DNA of 64,000 bases from Borborobacter arsenicus. Its GTDB lineage: Bacteria; Pseudomonadota; Alphaproteobacteria; Rhizobiales; Rhizobiaceae. Positions 7,386 through 16,726 of this stretch are shown piece after piece. How positions within the stretch are numbered: the stretch's first letter is position 1; each line of letters opens with the position of its first letter. A program made the translations under genes and the position numbers. The stretch is taken from positions 92,810 through 156,809 of the forward strand of contig NZ_ML133510.1 of NCBI RefSeq assembly GCF_003934165.1, given 5' to 3'. Under the pieces are notes generated by a model. That model was not told where the DNA came from. It worked only from the letters and a program-made list of their open reading frames with translations, and did not search any database.

Positions 7386-8366
7386 TCAGTCTTTCGCAGC
7401 CCGCGCTGCCGGAGTGAGAAGCCGCGCATAGATTTCGCCGACGATGCCACGCCGGAAGATCAGCACGCAGACCATGAAGATCAGGCCGGTGGCGATGGTC
7501 ACCGGAAAATCGGAAGTGGCCAGCGTGTTCTGCAGCCCGACCACGAGGCCTGCGCCGATGATCGGCCCGACCATGGTGCCGATGCCGCCAAGCAGCGTCA
7601 TCAGGATGACCTCGCCCGACATCTGCCAGGCGACGTCGGTTAGCGTCGCGAACTGGAACACGATGGCCTTGAGCGAGCCTGCAAGACCCGAAAGGGCTGC
7701 CGACATGACGAAGGCCGCAAGCTTGTAATTGGCGACGGTGTAACCGAGCGAAGTAGCCCGGTTCTCGTTTTCACGGATCGAGCGCAGGATCATGCCGAAG
7801 GGCGAGTTGACGATGCGCCAGATGATGAAGACGCCGATCAGGAATACCGCCAGCACGAAATAATAGATGTTCAGCGGCACATGCAGGTCGACAAGGCCGA
7901 AGAGCATGCCGCGTGGCACGCCCTGGATGCCGTCCTCGCCGCCGGTGAAGGATGCCTGCACGCAGAAAAAGAAGAACATCTGCGCCAGCGCCAGCGTGAT
8001 CATGGCAAAATAGATGCCCTGGCGGCGAATGGCGAAGAAGCCCATCACCAGGCCGAGGATCGCCGCGCCGACGACACCGAGAATGATGCCCGCTTCAGGT
8101 GACCAGCCCCATACTTTCACGGCGTGGGCGGTGAAATAGGAGGCCCCGCCGAAGAATGCGGCATGGCCGAAGGAGAGCAGGCCGGTATAGCCGAGCAGCA
8201 GGTTGAAGGCGCAGGCAAACAGCGCAAAACACAGCATCTTCATCATGAAGATCGGGTAGATGACGAAGGGCGCGGCCACCAGGCCGAGAATGCCCAGCGC
8301 CACCAGAACCCATTCGAGCCGTCCCGAGGTCTTTACGCGCGCCTCGCTAAGCGTGAGTTCGGCCAT
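7386..8366 (-). CDS. livM: LivM-type ABC permease
   Basis: Inner-membrane permease of a branched-chain-amino-acid-family (HAAT) importer, about 326 residues, with roughly ten hydrophobic helices. The conserved LivM stretch YTGLLSFGHAAFFGGASYFTA is present at about 60-80, and the cytoplasmic coupling region SIRENENRATSLGYTVANYKL at about 195-215. ATG 8366 is preferred over a GTG at 8372 because AAGGA lies 9 nt upstream. The gene follows livH by 2 bp and precedes the GMC dehydrogenase by 6 bp. Confidence 0.92.
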   Translation of the reverse strand: MAELTLSEARVKTSGRLEWVLVALGILGLVAAPFVIYPIFMMKMLCFALFACAFNLLLGYTGLLSFGHAAFFGGASYFTAHAVKVWGWSPEAGIILGVVGAAILGLVMGFFAIRRQGIYFAMITLALAQMFFFFCVQASFTGGEDGIQGVPRGMLFGLVDLHVPLNIYYFVLAVFLIGVFIIWRIVNSPFGMILRSIRENENRATSLGYTVANYKLAAFVMSAALSGLAGSLKAIVFQFATLTDVAWQMSGEVILMTLLGGIGTMVGPIIGAGLVVGLQNTLATSDFPVTIATGLIFMVCVLIFRRGIVGEIYARLLTPAARAAKD

Positions 8367-8368
8367 GT

Positions 8369-9256
8369 TCACGCATCCTTTCCGAAGAGCCCGGCTGGCC
8401 GGACCAGAAGTACGATCGCCATGATGACGAAGATGACGATGTTGGAGGCTTCAGGATAAAACACCTTGGTCAATCCTTCCGCGAGCCCAAGCATGTAGCC
8501 GGTGACGATCGCGCCGAGGATCGACCCCATGCCACCGACCACGACCACCGCGAAGACGACGATGATGAGGTTGGAGCCCATCAGCGGGCTGACCTGATAG
8601 ACGGGTGCCGCCAGGATGCCGGCAAGCCCGGCCAGAGCGGAGCCGAGCCCATAGGTGAGCGTCAGCAGTAGGGGAACATTGACGCCGAAAGCCTGCACCA
8701 GCCGCGGATTTTCGGTTGCGGCACGCAGATAGGAGCCCAGCCGGGTTTTTTCGATGGCAAGCCATGTGCCCAGGCAGACGATCAGCGAGGCTACGACGAC
8801 GAAGCCGCGATAGACCGGCAGGAACATGAAGCCGAGATTGGTGCCGCCTGCCAGCAATGGCGGGACGGTATAGGGATTGCCTGAAACGCCGAAATAATAG
8901 CGGAAGATGCCCTCGATCACCAAGGCGAGGCCGAAGGTGAAAAGCAGGCCATAGAGCGGATCGATGTCGTAGAGCCGGGCCAGCGCCAGACGTTCGATGA
9001 CGATGCCGATGATGCCGACGATGAGCGGCGCTATGATCAGTGCCGGCCAGTAGCCGATGCCGAGATGGGCAAGCAGGAGATAGCCGACAAAGGCGCCGAG
9101 CATATATTGGGCCCCATGCGCGAAATTGATGACGCGCAACAGGCCGAAGATGATGGCAAGGCCAAGGCTCAGCATGGCATAGAAGGACCCGTTGATCAGG
9201 CCTACCAGCAACTGGCCGAGGAAGGCCTGGATTGGAATTCCGAAGATCATCGTCAT
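8369..9256 (-). CDS. livH: LivH-type ABC permease
   Basis: Second membrane subunit of the HAAT-type importer, 295 residues. Family features: GLINGSFYAMLSLGLAIIFGLLRVINFAHGAQYMLGA in the first 55 residues and the coupling segment AATENPRLVQAFGVNVPLLL near residue 180. It pairs with LivM to form the transmembrane channel. An alternative ATG lies two codons downstream (9250). It starts 7 bp after livF ends. Confidence 0.93.
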   Translation of the reverse strand: MTMIFGIPIQAFLGQLLVGLINGSFYAMLSLGLAIIFGLLRVINFAHGAQYMLGAFVGYLLLAHLGIGYWPALIIAPLIVGIIGIVIERLALARLYDIDPLYGLLFTFGLALVIEGIFRYYFGVSGNPYTVPPLLAGGTNLGFMFLPVYRGFVVVASLIVCLGTWLAIEKTRLGSYLRAATENPRLVQAFGVNVPLLLTLTYGLGSALAGLAGILAAPVYQVSPLMGSNLIIVVFAVVVVGGMGSILGAIVTGYMLGLAEGLTKVFYPEASNIVIFVIMAIVLLVRPAGLFGKDA

Positions 9257-9263
9257 GGCCGGG

Positions 9264-9966
<703 letters not shown>

Positions 9967-9974
<8 letters not shown>

Positions 9975-10770
9975 GTTCCGTCCCCATATAGGCGATTTTG
10001 ACACGCTCATCGCTGCTGACGGTCGCATAATCGCCAGCCGCGAGGATCTCGCCGCGCTGCAGGACGGTGATCCAGTCACAAAGATCAGCGACCACGGTCA
10101 GATTGTGCTCCACCATAAGCACGGCGCGATCACGCGCCACCGAGCGGATGATGTTGGAAACGGTGCCGACATCTTCCTGGCCCATGCCGGCCATCGGCTC
10201 GTCGAGAAGGAGAACCTTGGGATCGAGCGCCAGCGTGGTTGCGATTTCCAGCACGCGCTTGCGCCCATAGGACAGATCGCCGGCCAGACTGTCGCGGGCG
10301 TTTTCGAGCCCGACCGTCTCAAGCAGTTCCTCGGCACGCGGCGTCAGCCTGTCGAGAGCGGAAAGCGAACGCCAGAACTGCACGCCAAGCCCATTGGGCC
10401 GTTGCAATGCCACCCGCACATTGTCGAGCACGGTCAGATAGGGAAAGATCGCCGAGATCTGGAAGGACCGTACCAGGCCTAGCCGTGCAACCTTGGCCGG
10501 CGAGGTATAGGTGATGTCCCTGCCGAGCAATTCGATGCGGCCATTGGTTGGCGGCAGGAACTTGGTCAGCAGATTGAAAACCGTCGTCTTGCCGGCCCCG
10601 TTGGGGCCGATCAGGGCGTGGATCTTGCCATGGTGGACATCGAGATCGACATTGTTGACGGCCACGAAACCTGCGAACTCCCGGCGCAGGCCACGGGCGG
10701 AAAGCACCACCCGTGGTTCGGTTTCATGCGCAGGGGTCGCGGGCACGGCTGCGTAAGCCTCTACGCTCAC
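9967..10770 (-). CDS. livG: LivG-type ABC ATPase
   Basis: ATP-binding subunit, 267 residues. Walker A IGPNGAGKTTVFNLL (about 54-68), signature DLSYGRKRVLEIATTLA (about 168-184), Walker B VLLLDEPMAGM and the LivG-typical VLMVEHNLTVV. The signature reads SYGRK in place of LSGGQ, which is normal for this subfamily. The start is a GTG that overlaps the livK stop (GTGA at 10770), indicating translational coupling; the 3' end overlaps livF by 8 bp. Confidence 0.93.
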
Positions 10771-11975
10771 TGGCTAACCAGCGGGCAGCCGCTTTCCTCG
10801 GGCTTGATATAGGCTTCTTCGCCGGGCACCGTGGCCAGAACCTTGTAGTAATCCCAAGGCTGCGTGCTTTCCGACGGCTTCTTCACTTCCATCAGATAGA
10901 GATCGGAAATGAGACGTCCGTTCGCACCGACCTTGCCGCCGCGCGCGAACACGTCTTCCACCGGCATTTCATGCATCAGCTTGGCGACGGCCTCGGTCTC
11001 GTCGGTTCCGGCCTTGTCGATGGCCTTCAGATATTGCAGGACGCCCGAATAGGTCGCGGCCTGGATCATGTTCGGCATGCGGCCGGTCTTGTCGAAGAAA
11101 CGCTTGGAGAACTCGCGCGATTGGTCGTCGCGGTCCCAATAGAAGCTTTCCGTGAGCGTCAGACCCTGTGCGGCTTCCAGTCCGAGACCATGGACTTCGG
11201 CCAGCGTGAAGAGAAGTGCTGCCATGCGCTGGCCACCCGCGACGATACCGAATTCTGCCGCCTGCTTGATGGCATTTGCGGTGTCGAGGCCGGCATTGGC
11301 CAAGCCGACGACCTTGGCGCCGGAGGACTGCGCCTGCAGCAGGAAGGAGGAATAATCCGTCGTGCCGAGCGGATGACGCACAGCGCCGAGGACCTGGCCG
11401 CCCTGCGATTTCACGAAGTTGGAGGTCTGCTCCTCCAATGAATAGCCGAATGCATAGTCGGCAGTCAGGAAGAACCAGGTGTCGCCGCCCTGCTTGACCA
11501 GCGCGCCGCCGGTGCCGACCGCAAGTGCATGGGTGTCGTAGGCCCAGTGGAAGCCATAGGGCGAGCAGGCCTTGCCTGTAAGGTCGGCGGTCGCGGCGCC
11601 GGTGACGAGGTCGATCTTCTTCTTTTCCACGGAGATGCCGCGCACAGCAAGCGCCACCGACGAGGTGGTCAGTTCCATGATGGAATCGACCTGCTCGGTG
11701 TCGTACCACTGGCGGGCGATGTTGGAGGCGATATCGGGCTTGTTCTGGTGATCGGCGGTGATGACCTCGATCGGGGCGCCCTGAACGGTGCCGCCAAAAT
11801 CCTCGACCGCCATCTTGGCGGCTTCAAACGACCATTTGCCGCCGAAATCGGCATAGACGCCCGACTGATCGTTGAGGATGCCGATCTTGACCTTGCCGTC
11901 GGAGATTTCGGCCGCCGAAGCGGGGATGGCGGTGGCGGCCAGAAGCGCCGCAGAAACAAGATGTAATAGTTTCAC
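10767..11975 (-). CDS. LivK-type periplasmic substrate-binding protein
   Basis: Periplasmic binding protein of 402 residues, first gene of the operon livK-G-F-H-M-GMC dehydrogenase. N-terminal signal peptide (KLLHLVSAALLAATAIPASAAE, cleavage near residue 21), then a type-1 periplasmic-binding fold starting VKIGILNDQSGVYADFGG. The start is a GTG at 11975 with GGGAGGA upstream. The ligand cannot be read from sequence; this subfamily binds amides, aromatic acids and alcohol-derived compounds as well as amino acids, and the linked dehydrogenase suggests an alcohol-type substrate. Probably controlled by the divergent LysR gene. Confidence 0.88.
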   Translation of the reverse strand: MKLLHLVSAALLAATAIPASAAEISDGKVKIGILNDQSGVYADFGGKWSFEAAKMAVEDFGGTVQGAPIEVITADHQNKPDIASNIARQWYDTEQVDSIMELTTSSVALAVRGISVEKKKIDLVTGAATADLTGKACSPYGFHWAYDTHALAVGTGGALVKQGGDTWFFLTADYAFGYSLEEQTSNFVKSQGGQVLGAVRHPLGTTDYSSFLLQAQSSGAKVVGLANAGLDTANAIKQAAEFGIVAGGQRMAALLFTLAEVHGLGLEAAQGLTLTESFYWDRDDQSREFSKRFFDKTGRMPNMIQAATYSGVLQYLKAIDKAGTDETEAVAKLMHEMPVEDVFARGGKVGANGRLISDLYLMEVKKPSESTQPWDYYKVLATVPGEEAYIKPEESGCPLVSQ

Positions 11976-12189
11976 TGCTGATGTCCTCCCATGTGATCAG
12001 CCGTCGAGCGGAATGCCCAAGGCTTTGTGACGGCTCAAAACGGCCGATCACAACGTCCTCCTGAAGGCGCCACCTCGCTCCCGCGTGCAACAAACCTCCA
12101 AACAGTGCAGAGGCGCGACCGAGGGCCACGCCTAAAAGTGCACATTTCAAAACCGTAACATTGACGTGTGTTGGCGAGAATATTTATTT

Positions 12190-12208
12190 ACGTACAAGAT
12201 ACGTACAA
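12190..12208. promoter_or_regulatory. Direct repeat ACGTACAA x2 in the LysR/livK divergent region
   Basis: The 8-mer ACGTACAA occurs at 12190-12197 and 12201-12208, an 11-bp period, i.e. about one helical turn. It lies 16 bp before the LysR start codon inside the 248-bp gap between the divergent livK operon and the LysR gene. Such phased repeats can be operator half-sites. Autoregulation by the LysR protein is possible, but no clear T-N11-A palindrome was found around it. Confidence 0.35.
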
Positions 12209-12223
12209 AAATGCACAGATCCT

Positions 12224-13135
12224 ATGCACCGCTTCACCTGGGACGACCTTCAGTTCTTTCTCGCCGTAGCACGCAGCGGCCAGCTTTCCTCGGCCGCCCG
12301 CCAGTTGCGCACCAATCACGCTACGGTGTCGCGCCGCATCGACCGGTTGGAGCGGGCGCTGTCGATCAAGCTGTTCGAGCGCAATCCCCGAGGCTACATG
12401 CTGACGGCGGTCGGCGAACGGCTTGTCGAATCCGCCGAGATGATCGAGCGGGAGACGGCGAGTTTCCGCAACGAGGCCTCGACCGGCGCCTCGCAGGTCG
12501 CCGGTGTGGTCCGGCTAAGTACTTTGGAAGGCTTTGGAAATTTCTTCCTGGCCGATCGTCTGCCGCGCTTTGCGCGGGCGCATGCCAATCTGTCGATCGA
12601 GATGGTGACCATCCAGCAGATCGTTTCGCTGTCACGCCGCGAGGCGGACATGTCGATCACGCTCACCTCGCCGCGAACGGATTTTTATCACTATGAGCCG
12701 ATCACGACCTATCGGCTGTTCATGTATGGAACGCGTTCCTATCTGAACAGCCATCCGCCGATCGAACGGCGGGAGGATTTTCTTGCCCATCGCCTGATCG
12801 GTTATATAGAGGATATGATCTTCACGCCGGGACTGGATTACCACCGCGAAATCCTGCCCGGTCTGCATGCCTCATACCAAAGTTCGAGCATCCATGCGCA
12901 GCTGCGGGCTACGCTGAACGGCATCGGGTTGTGCGTGCTGCCCAATTTCATGGCCGCGTCCTATCCGGAGCTGGTCCCGCTGATCCCCGGGGAGGTTTTT
13001 CTCGACCGGGACTACTGGTGTGTATGCCACCGCGACCTGGCGGCTACGCCGCGCATCCGTGCGCTCACCGATTTCATCAAGACGGAAGCTGCCGACGCGG
13101 CCGATCTTTTCCTGGGTCATCACGTCGGGAAATGA
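12224..13135 (+). CDS. LysR-family transcriptional regulator
   Basis: DNA-binding regulator of 303 residues. N-terminal winged helix-turn-helix: FTWDDLQFFLAVARSGQLSSAARQL then HATVSRRIDRLERAL and LFERNPRGYMLT; C-terminal LysR substrate domain. The TVSRRI pattern is that of the subgroup in which Arg replaces the more common Ser/Gln. ATG 12224 is chosen because the HTH begins right after it; an in-frame start at 12161 adds 21 unrelated residues. It is divergent from the liv-GMC operon and convergent with dppF, so the liv-GMC operon is the likely target. Confidence 0.88.
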   Translation: MHRFTWDDLQFFLAVARSGQLSSAARQLRTNHATVSRRIDRLERALSIKLFERNPRGYMLTAVGERLVESAEMIERETASFRNEASTGASQVAGVVRLSTLEGFGNFFLADRLPRFARAHANLSIEMVTIQQIVSLSRREADMSITLTSPRTDFYHYEPITTYRLFMYGTRSYLNSHPPIERREDFLAHRLIGYIEDMIFTPGLDYHREILPGLHASYQSSSIHAQLRATLNGIGLCVLPNFMAASYPELVPLIPGEVFLDRDYWCVCHRDLAATPRIRALTDFIKTEAADAADLFLGHHVGK

Positions 13136-13144
13136 TGGAGCGCT

Positions 13145-13894
13145 TTACGCGCCGGATCGGAAGCCCTCGCTGGCGACCAGCAGGTTGCGCGTATAGTCCC
13201 TCTCAACCCGCCGCGCCGTAAGCTCGGCCGCCGTCAATTGTTCCACTTCCTCGCCGTTCTGCATGACCATCAACCGGTCGCACATATGGGCGATGACGGC
13301 GAGATCATGGCTGACCATCACGAAGGTGAGCTTGCGGTCGGCGCGCACCTGTTCGAGCAGGTTCAGAACCTCCGCCTGCACCGATGCATCGAGCGCGGAA
13401 GTCGGTTCGTCGAGCAAAAGGATCGACGGCTCAAGGATGAGGGCGCGTGCAATGGCCACCCGCTGGCGCTGGCCGCCGGACAATTGATGGGAATAGCGGA
13501 AACGGAATCCGGAGCCCAGCCCGACCTCGTCAAGCGCGCGCATGATGCGTCTTTCGCTATTGTCGAAGCCATGGATGGCAAGCGGTTCAAGCAGCAGGCG
13601 GTCGACCGTCTGGCGCGGATGCAATGAGCCATAGGGGTCCTGGAACACCATCTGGACTTCCCGGTAGAAGGCCTTGTCGCGGTGCCTGCCGAGACGCTTG
13701 CCGTTGACGTTGATCGTCCCGCCCGAGACCGGAGCAAGGCCGGCGACCGCGCGCAGCAGCGTCGATTTGCCGGAGCCGGACTCGCCGACCAGGCCGTAAG
13801 ACTCGCCTGATTCCACGGCGAGGCTGACATCCTTCAGCGCGGTAAAATCGTCGAAGGTGACGCGCAGCCGGTCGATTGCGAGTGCTGTCGTCAT
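13145..13894 (-). CDS. dppF: Oligo/dipeptide ABC transporter ATPase (DppF-type)
   Basis: ATPase of 249 residues, last gene of the dipeptide operon. Walker A LVGESGSGKSTLLRA (about 34-48), Q-loop MVFQDPYGSLHPRQTV, signature HQLSGGQRQRVAIARAL (about 138), Walker B ILLLDEPTSALD, and H-loop MVSHDLAV. ATG 13894 overlaps the dppD stop by ATGA, which favours it over an ATG at 13903. It is shorter than full DppF proteins because the usual C-terminal oligopeptide extension is reduced, as is common in rhizobia. Confidence 0.9.
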   Translation of the reverse strand: MTTALAIDRLRVTFDDFTALKDVSLAVESGESYGLVGESGSGKSTLLRAVAGLAPVSGGTINVNGKRLGRHRDKAFYREVQMVFQDPYGSLHPRQTVDRLLLEPLAIHGFDNSERRIMRALDEVGLGSGFRFRYSHQLSGGQRQRVAIARALILEPSILLLDEPTSALDASVQAEVLNLLEQVRADRKLTFVMVSHDLAVIAHMCDRLMVMQNGEEVEQLTAAELTARRVERDYTRNLLVASEGFRSGA

Positions 13895-14724
13895 AGCGCC
13901 CATTCCGGCTTGCGTTCGAGGACGGGCAGGGGGTGCCGGTCGGCGCCGATCCGCGGCATGCAGTCGAGCAGACCTTGCGTGTAAGGGTGCTCGGCACGAC
14001 TGAGTTCGGAGGCGGCAAGTTCCTCGACGATCTTGCCGGCATACATGACGATCACGCGGTCGCAGAAGGATGAAACCAGCCGCAGATCGTGCGAAATGAA
14101 GATCAGCCCCATGCCGCGCTCGCGCACCAACCGGTCGAGAATTCCCAGCACTTCAAGCTGCACGGTGACATCGAGCGCCGAAGTGGGCTCGTCGGCGATC
14201 AGCAGTTCGGGTCCGGCGACCAGCATCATGGCGATCATGGCGCGCTGGCCCATGCCGCCGGAAACTTCGTGCGGGTAGAGGTCGTAGACGCGGGCGGCAT
14301 CCCTGATCTGCACTGCTTCGAGCATGGCAAGCGCCCGCTTGCGCGCCTCGGCCTGGCTGACCTTTTCATGGGTGCGCAGCGTCTCGACGATCTGGCGGCC
14401 GATGGTCATCACCGGGTTGAGCGAATATTTCGGGTCCTGCAGGATCATGGCGATGCGATTGCCACGAAGTGCGCGGCGTTGCGCAGGCGGAGCACGCAGC
14501 AGGTCGATGCCGTCGAATTCCATGCGCTTGGCCGAAATCTCGGCATGCGTTGGGGTCAGGCCCATGATGGCGCGGCCGGTCTGCGATTTGCCGGAGCCGC
14601 TTTCGCCGACAATGCCCAGCCTTTCGCGGCCAAGCGTGAAGGAGACGCCGCGCACGGCCTCAACCACGCCGGTCCGGGTGGGGAAGCGCACATGCAGGTC
14701 TTCGACCGTCAGAAGCGGGTTCAT
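13891..14724 (-). CDS. dppD: Oligo/dipeptide ABC transporter ATPase (DppD-type)
   Basis: ATPase of 277 residues. Walker A IVGESGSGKSQTGRAI (Gln at the third position after GKS, tolerated in this family), Q-loop MILQDPKYSLNPVMTIG, signature HEVSGGMGQRAMIAMML, Walker B LLIADEPTSALDVT, H-loop FISHDL, and a C-terminal oligopeptide motif EHPYTQGLLDCMPRI. The signature SGGMGQR is the DppD form. ATG 14724 overlaps the dppC stop (ATGA). A longer open frame upstream (to 15609) is only the antisense-free shadow of dppC in another frame. Confidence 0.92.
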   Translation of the reverse strand: MNPLLTVEDLHVRFPTRTGVVEAVRGVSFTLGRERLGIVGESGSGKSQTGRAIMGLTPTHAEISAKRMEFDGIDLLRAPPAQRRALRGNRIAMILQDPKYSLNPVMTIGRQIVETLRTHEKVSQAEARKRALAMLEAVQIRDAARVYDLYPHEVSGGMGQRAMIAMMLVAGPELLIADEPTSALDVTVQLEVLGILDRLVRERGMGLIFISHDLRLVSSFCDRVIVMYAGKIVEELAASELSRAEHPYTQGLLDCMPRIGADRHPLPVLERKPEWAL

Positions 14725-15638
14725 TGGCTGCTGCCGCGCGGATCGAGCGCGTCCCGCAGGCCGTCGCCCAACAGGTTGAAGCCGAGACTGACGATCAGGA
14801 TGGCGAAGCCCGGCATGGCCGCAACCCACCATTGGTCGAGGATGAAGCGCCGGCCCGACGCGATCATCGCACCCCATTCGGGCAGCGGCGGTTGCGCGCC
14901 GAGGCCGAGGAAGCCAAGGCCGGCTGCGGTGAGGATGATGCCCGCCATGTCGAGCGTGACGCGCACGATCAGCGAGGAGATGCAGAGCGGCATGATGTGG
15001 CGCAGCACGATGCGCCAGGGCGAGGCGCCCATCAGCCGCACCGCCGAAATATAGTCGGAATTGCGCACCGTCAGCGTCTCGGCGCGCGCGATGCGGGCAT
15101 AGGGTGGCCAGGAAGTGATGGCGATGGCGATGATGGCGTTGCCGATGCCGGGCCCAAGCGCTGCGACGAAGGCCAGCGCCAGCACCAGCTTGGGAAAGGC
15201 AAGGAAGATGTCGGTGATGCGCATCAGCACAGCATCCAGCCAGCCGCCAGCATAGCCGGCGACCGTGCCGACGAGCAGGCCGATGGGGGCCGCGATGACC
15301 GCGACCAGCACGACCACCTGAAGCGTGAGCCGCGAGCCGTAAATGAGGCGCGAGAGGATGTCGCGGCCCTGGTCGTCGGTGCCCAGCCAATGGCCGGCGC
15401 CCGGCGGCAGCAGGCGCTTGCCGGCCAGATCGCCGATATAGGGCGAATAGGGCGCCAGGAGCGGCGCAAACAAGGCGATGAGGATCAGTCCCATTATGAT
15501 GAGCATGCCCACAACGGCGAGCCAGTTTGCGGTGAAGCGCCGCCATGTGACATAGGCGCGGCCGAGCCTTGCCTGCAGGCGCGATTGCGGCCGGTCGGTG
15601 AGGAGCCATTCGCGGCGCGTCATCGTGGCTTGGCTCAT
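14721..15638 (-). CDS. dppC: Dipeptide ABC transporter permease (DppC-type)
   Basis: Permease of 305 residues with an N-terminal helix (WLAVVGMLIIMGLILIALFAPLLAPYSP) and the typical HWLGTDDQGRDILSRLIYGSR segment (about 83-103). The coupling EAA-type loop RAETLTVRNSDYISAVRLMGAS is at about 184-205. It forms the channel with DppB. The ATG follows dppB by 5 bp and the stop overlaps dppD by 4 bp. Confidence 0.93.
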   Translation of the reverse strand: MSQATMTRREWLLTDRPQSRLQARLGRAYVTWRRFTANWLAVVGMLIIMGLILIALFAPLLAPYSPYIGDLAGKRLLPPGAGHWLGTDDQGRDILSRLIYGSRLTLQVVVLVAVIAAPIGLLVGTVAGYAGGWLDAVLMRITDIFLAFPKLVLALAFVAALGPGIGNAIIAIAITSWPPYARIARAETLTVRNSDYISAVRLMGASPWRIVLRHIMPLCISSLIVRVTLDMAGIILTAAGLGFLGLGAQPPLPEWGAMIASGRRFILDQWWVAAMPGFAILIVSLGFNLLGDGLRDALDPRGSSQ

Positions 15639-15643
15639 CCTCG

Positions 15644-16708
15644 TCAGTTCCTCGTGCGGGGATCGAGCATGCGGTAAAGCACGTCGGAAAACAGGTTAAT
15701 GGCGATGAAGACGGAACCGATGATGATGGTGCCGCCGAGCACCGCGTTCATATCGGCATTTTGCAGCGAATTGGTGATGTAGAGGCCGAGCCCCGGCCAG
15801 GCGAATACCGTCTCGGTCAGCACGGAGCCTTCGAGCAGGCCGGCATAGGAAAGCGCGATCACCGTCACCAGCGGCACGGCGGCATTGCGCAGCGCATGGC
15901 CCCAGATGATGCGGGTTTCGGACAGGCCCTTGGCACGCGCGGCGACGATATATTCCTGGCTGAGCTCGTTCAACATGAAGGAGCGAGTCATGCGGCTGAT
16001 ATAGGCCAGCGAGAAATAGCCGAGCAGCGAGGCCGGCAGGATAATGTGCGAGAAGATATCGCGGAAGGCTGCCCAGTCGCGGTTGATGACCGCATCGATC
16101 AGGTAGAAGCCGGTGACCGGGGTGAAAGAGTATTCATAGACGACGTCGATGCGGCCGGGGCCCGACGTCCAGCCGAGCCTTGCATAAAATACCAACAGCG
16201 CCAAAAGGCCGAGCCAGAAGATCGGCACGGAATAGCCGATGAGGCCGAGGATGCGCACGATCTGGTCGGCGATGCTGCCGCGCTTGACCGCCGCCAGCAC
16301 ACCGAGCGGTATGCCGAAGGCAGCACCGATGATGGTGCCTGCGGTGGCGAGTTCCATGGTGGCCGGGAAGACACGGCGGATATCGGTCATCACCGGGTTG
16401 GTGGTCAGCACCGAGGTGCCGAAATCGCCTTGCAGAACACCTTTCACATAAAGCACGAACTGCTGGTAATAGGGCAGGTTGAGGCCCATTTCCTGGCGCA
16501 CGCGCTCCACTACATGGGCGGGCGCACGATCGCCGACGATCGCCAGCACCGGATCGATCGGCACCACCCGGCCGATGAAGAAGGTGACGGCGAGCAGGCC
16601 GAGATAGGTGGTGGCGACGATCGCCACGAAACCGGCGACCGATTTGAGAATAGGCAAGGCGCGCCGGCTGGCGCGCCTTGCCGGCATCTGCGTTTCAGTG
16701 CTGCTCAC
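15644..16708 (-). CDS. dppB: Dipeptide ABC transporter permease (DppB-type)
   Basis: Permease of 354 residues. It has an N-terminal helix, the DppB-type stretch VVERVRQEMGLNLPYYQQFVLYVKGVLQGDFGTS (about 68-100) and the coupling loop NELSQEYIVAARAKGLSETRIIWGHALRNA (about 252-280), all canonical. The start is a GTG at 16708 with AAGGA upstream. It follows dppA after 18 bp. Confidence 0.93.
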   Translation of the reverse strand: MSSTETQMPARRASRRALPILKSVAGFVAIVATTYLGLLAVTFFIGRVVPIDPVLAIVGDRAPAHVVERVRQEMGLNLPYYQQFVLYVKGVLQGDFGTSVLTTNPVMTDIRRVFPATMELATAGTIIGAAFGIPLGVLAAVKRGSIADQIVRILGLIGYSVPIFWLGLLALLVFYARLGWTSGPGRIDVVYEYSFTPVTGFYLIDAVINRDWAAFRDIFSHIILPASLLGYFSLAYISRMTRSFMLNELSQEYIVAARAKGLSETRIIWGHALRNAAVPLVTVIALSYAGLLEGSVLTETVFAWPGLGLYITNSLQNADMNAVLGGTIIIGSVFIAINLFSDVLYRMLDPRTRN

Positions 16709-16726
16709 CGGGCTGATCCTTCAGGA

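Noticed and set aside
14725-15609. N-terminal extension of dppD to a 572-residue protein
   Set aside because: The extension lies over dppC in another frame, is Arg/His/Pro-rich and lacks any motif. The ATGA overlap with dppC fixes the start at 14724.
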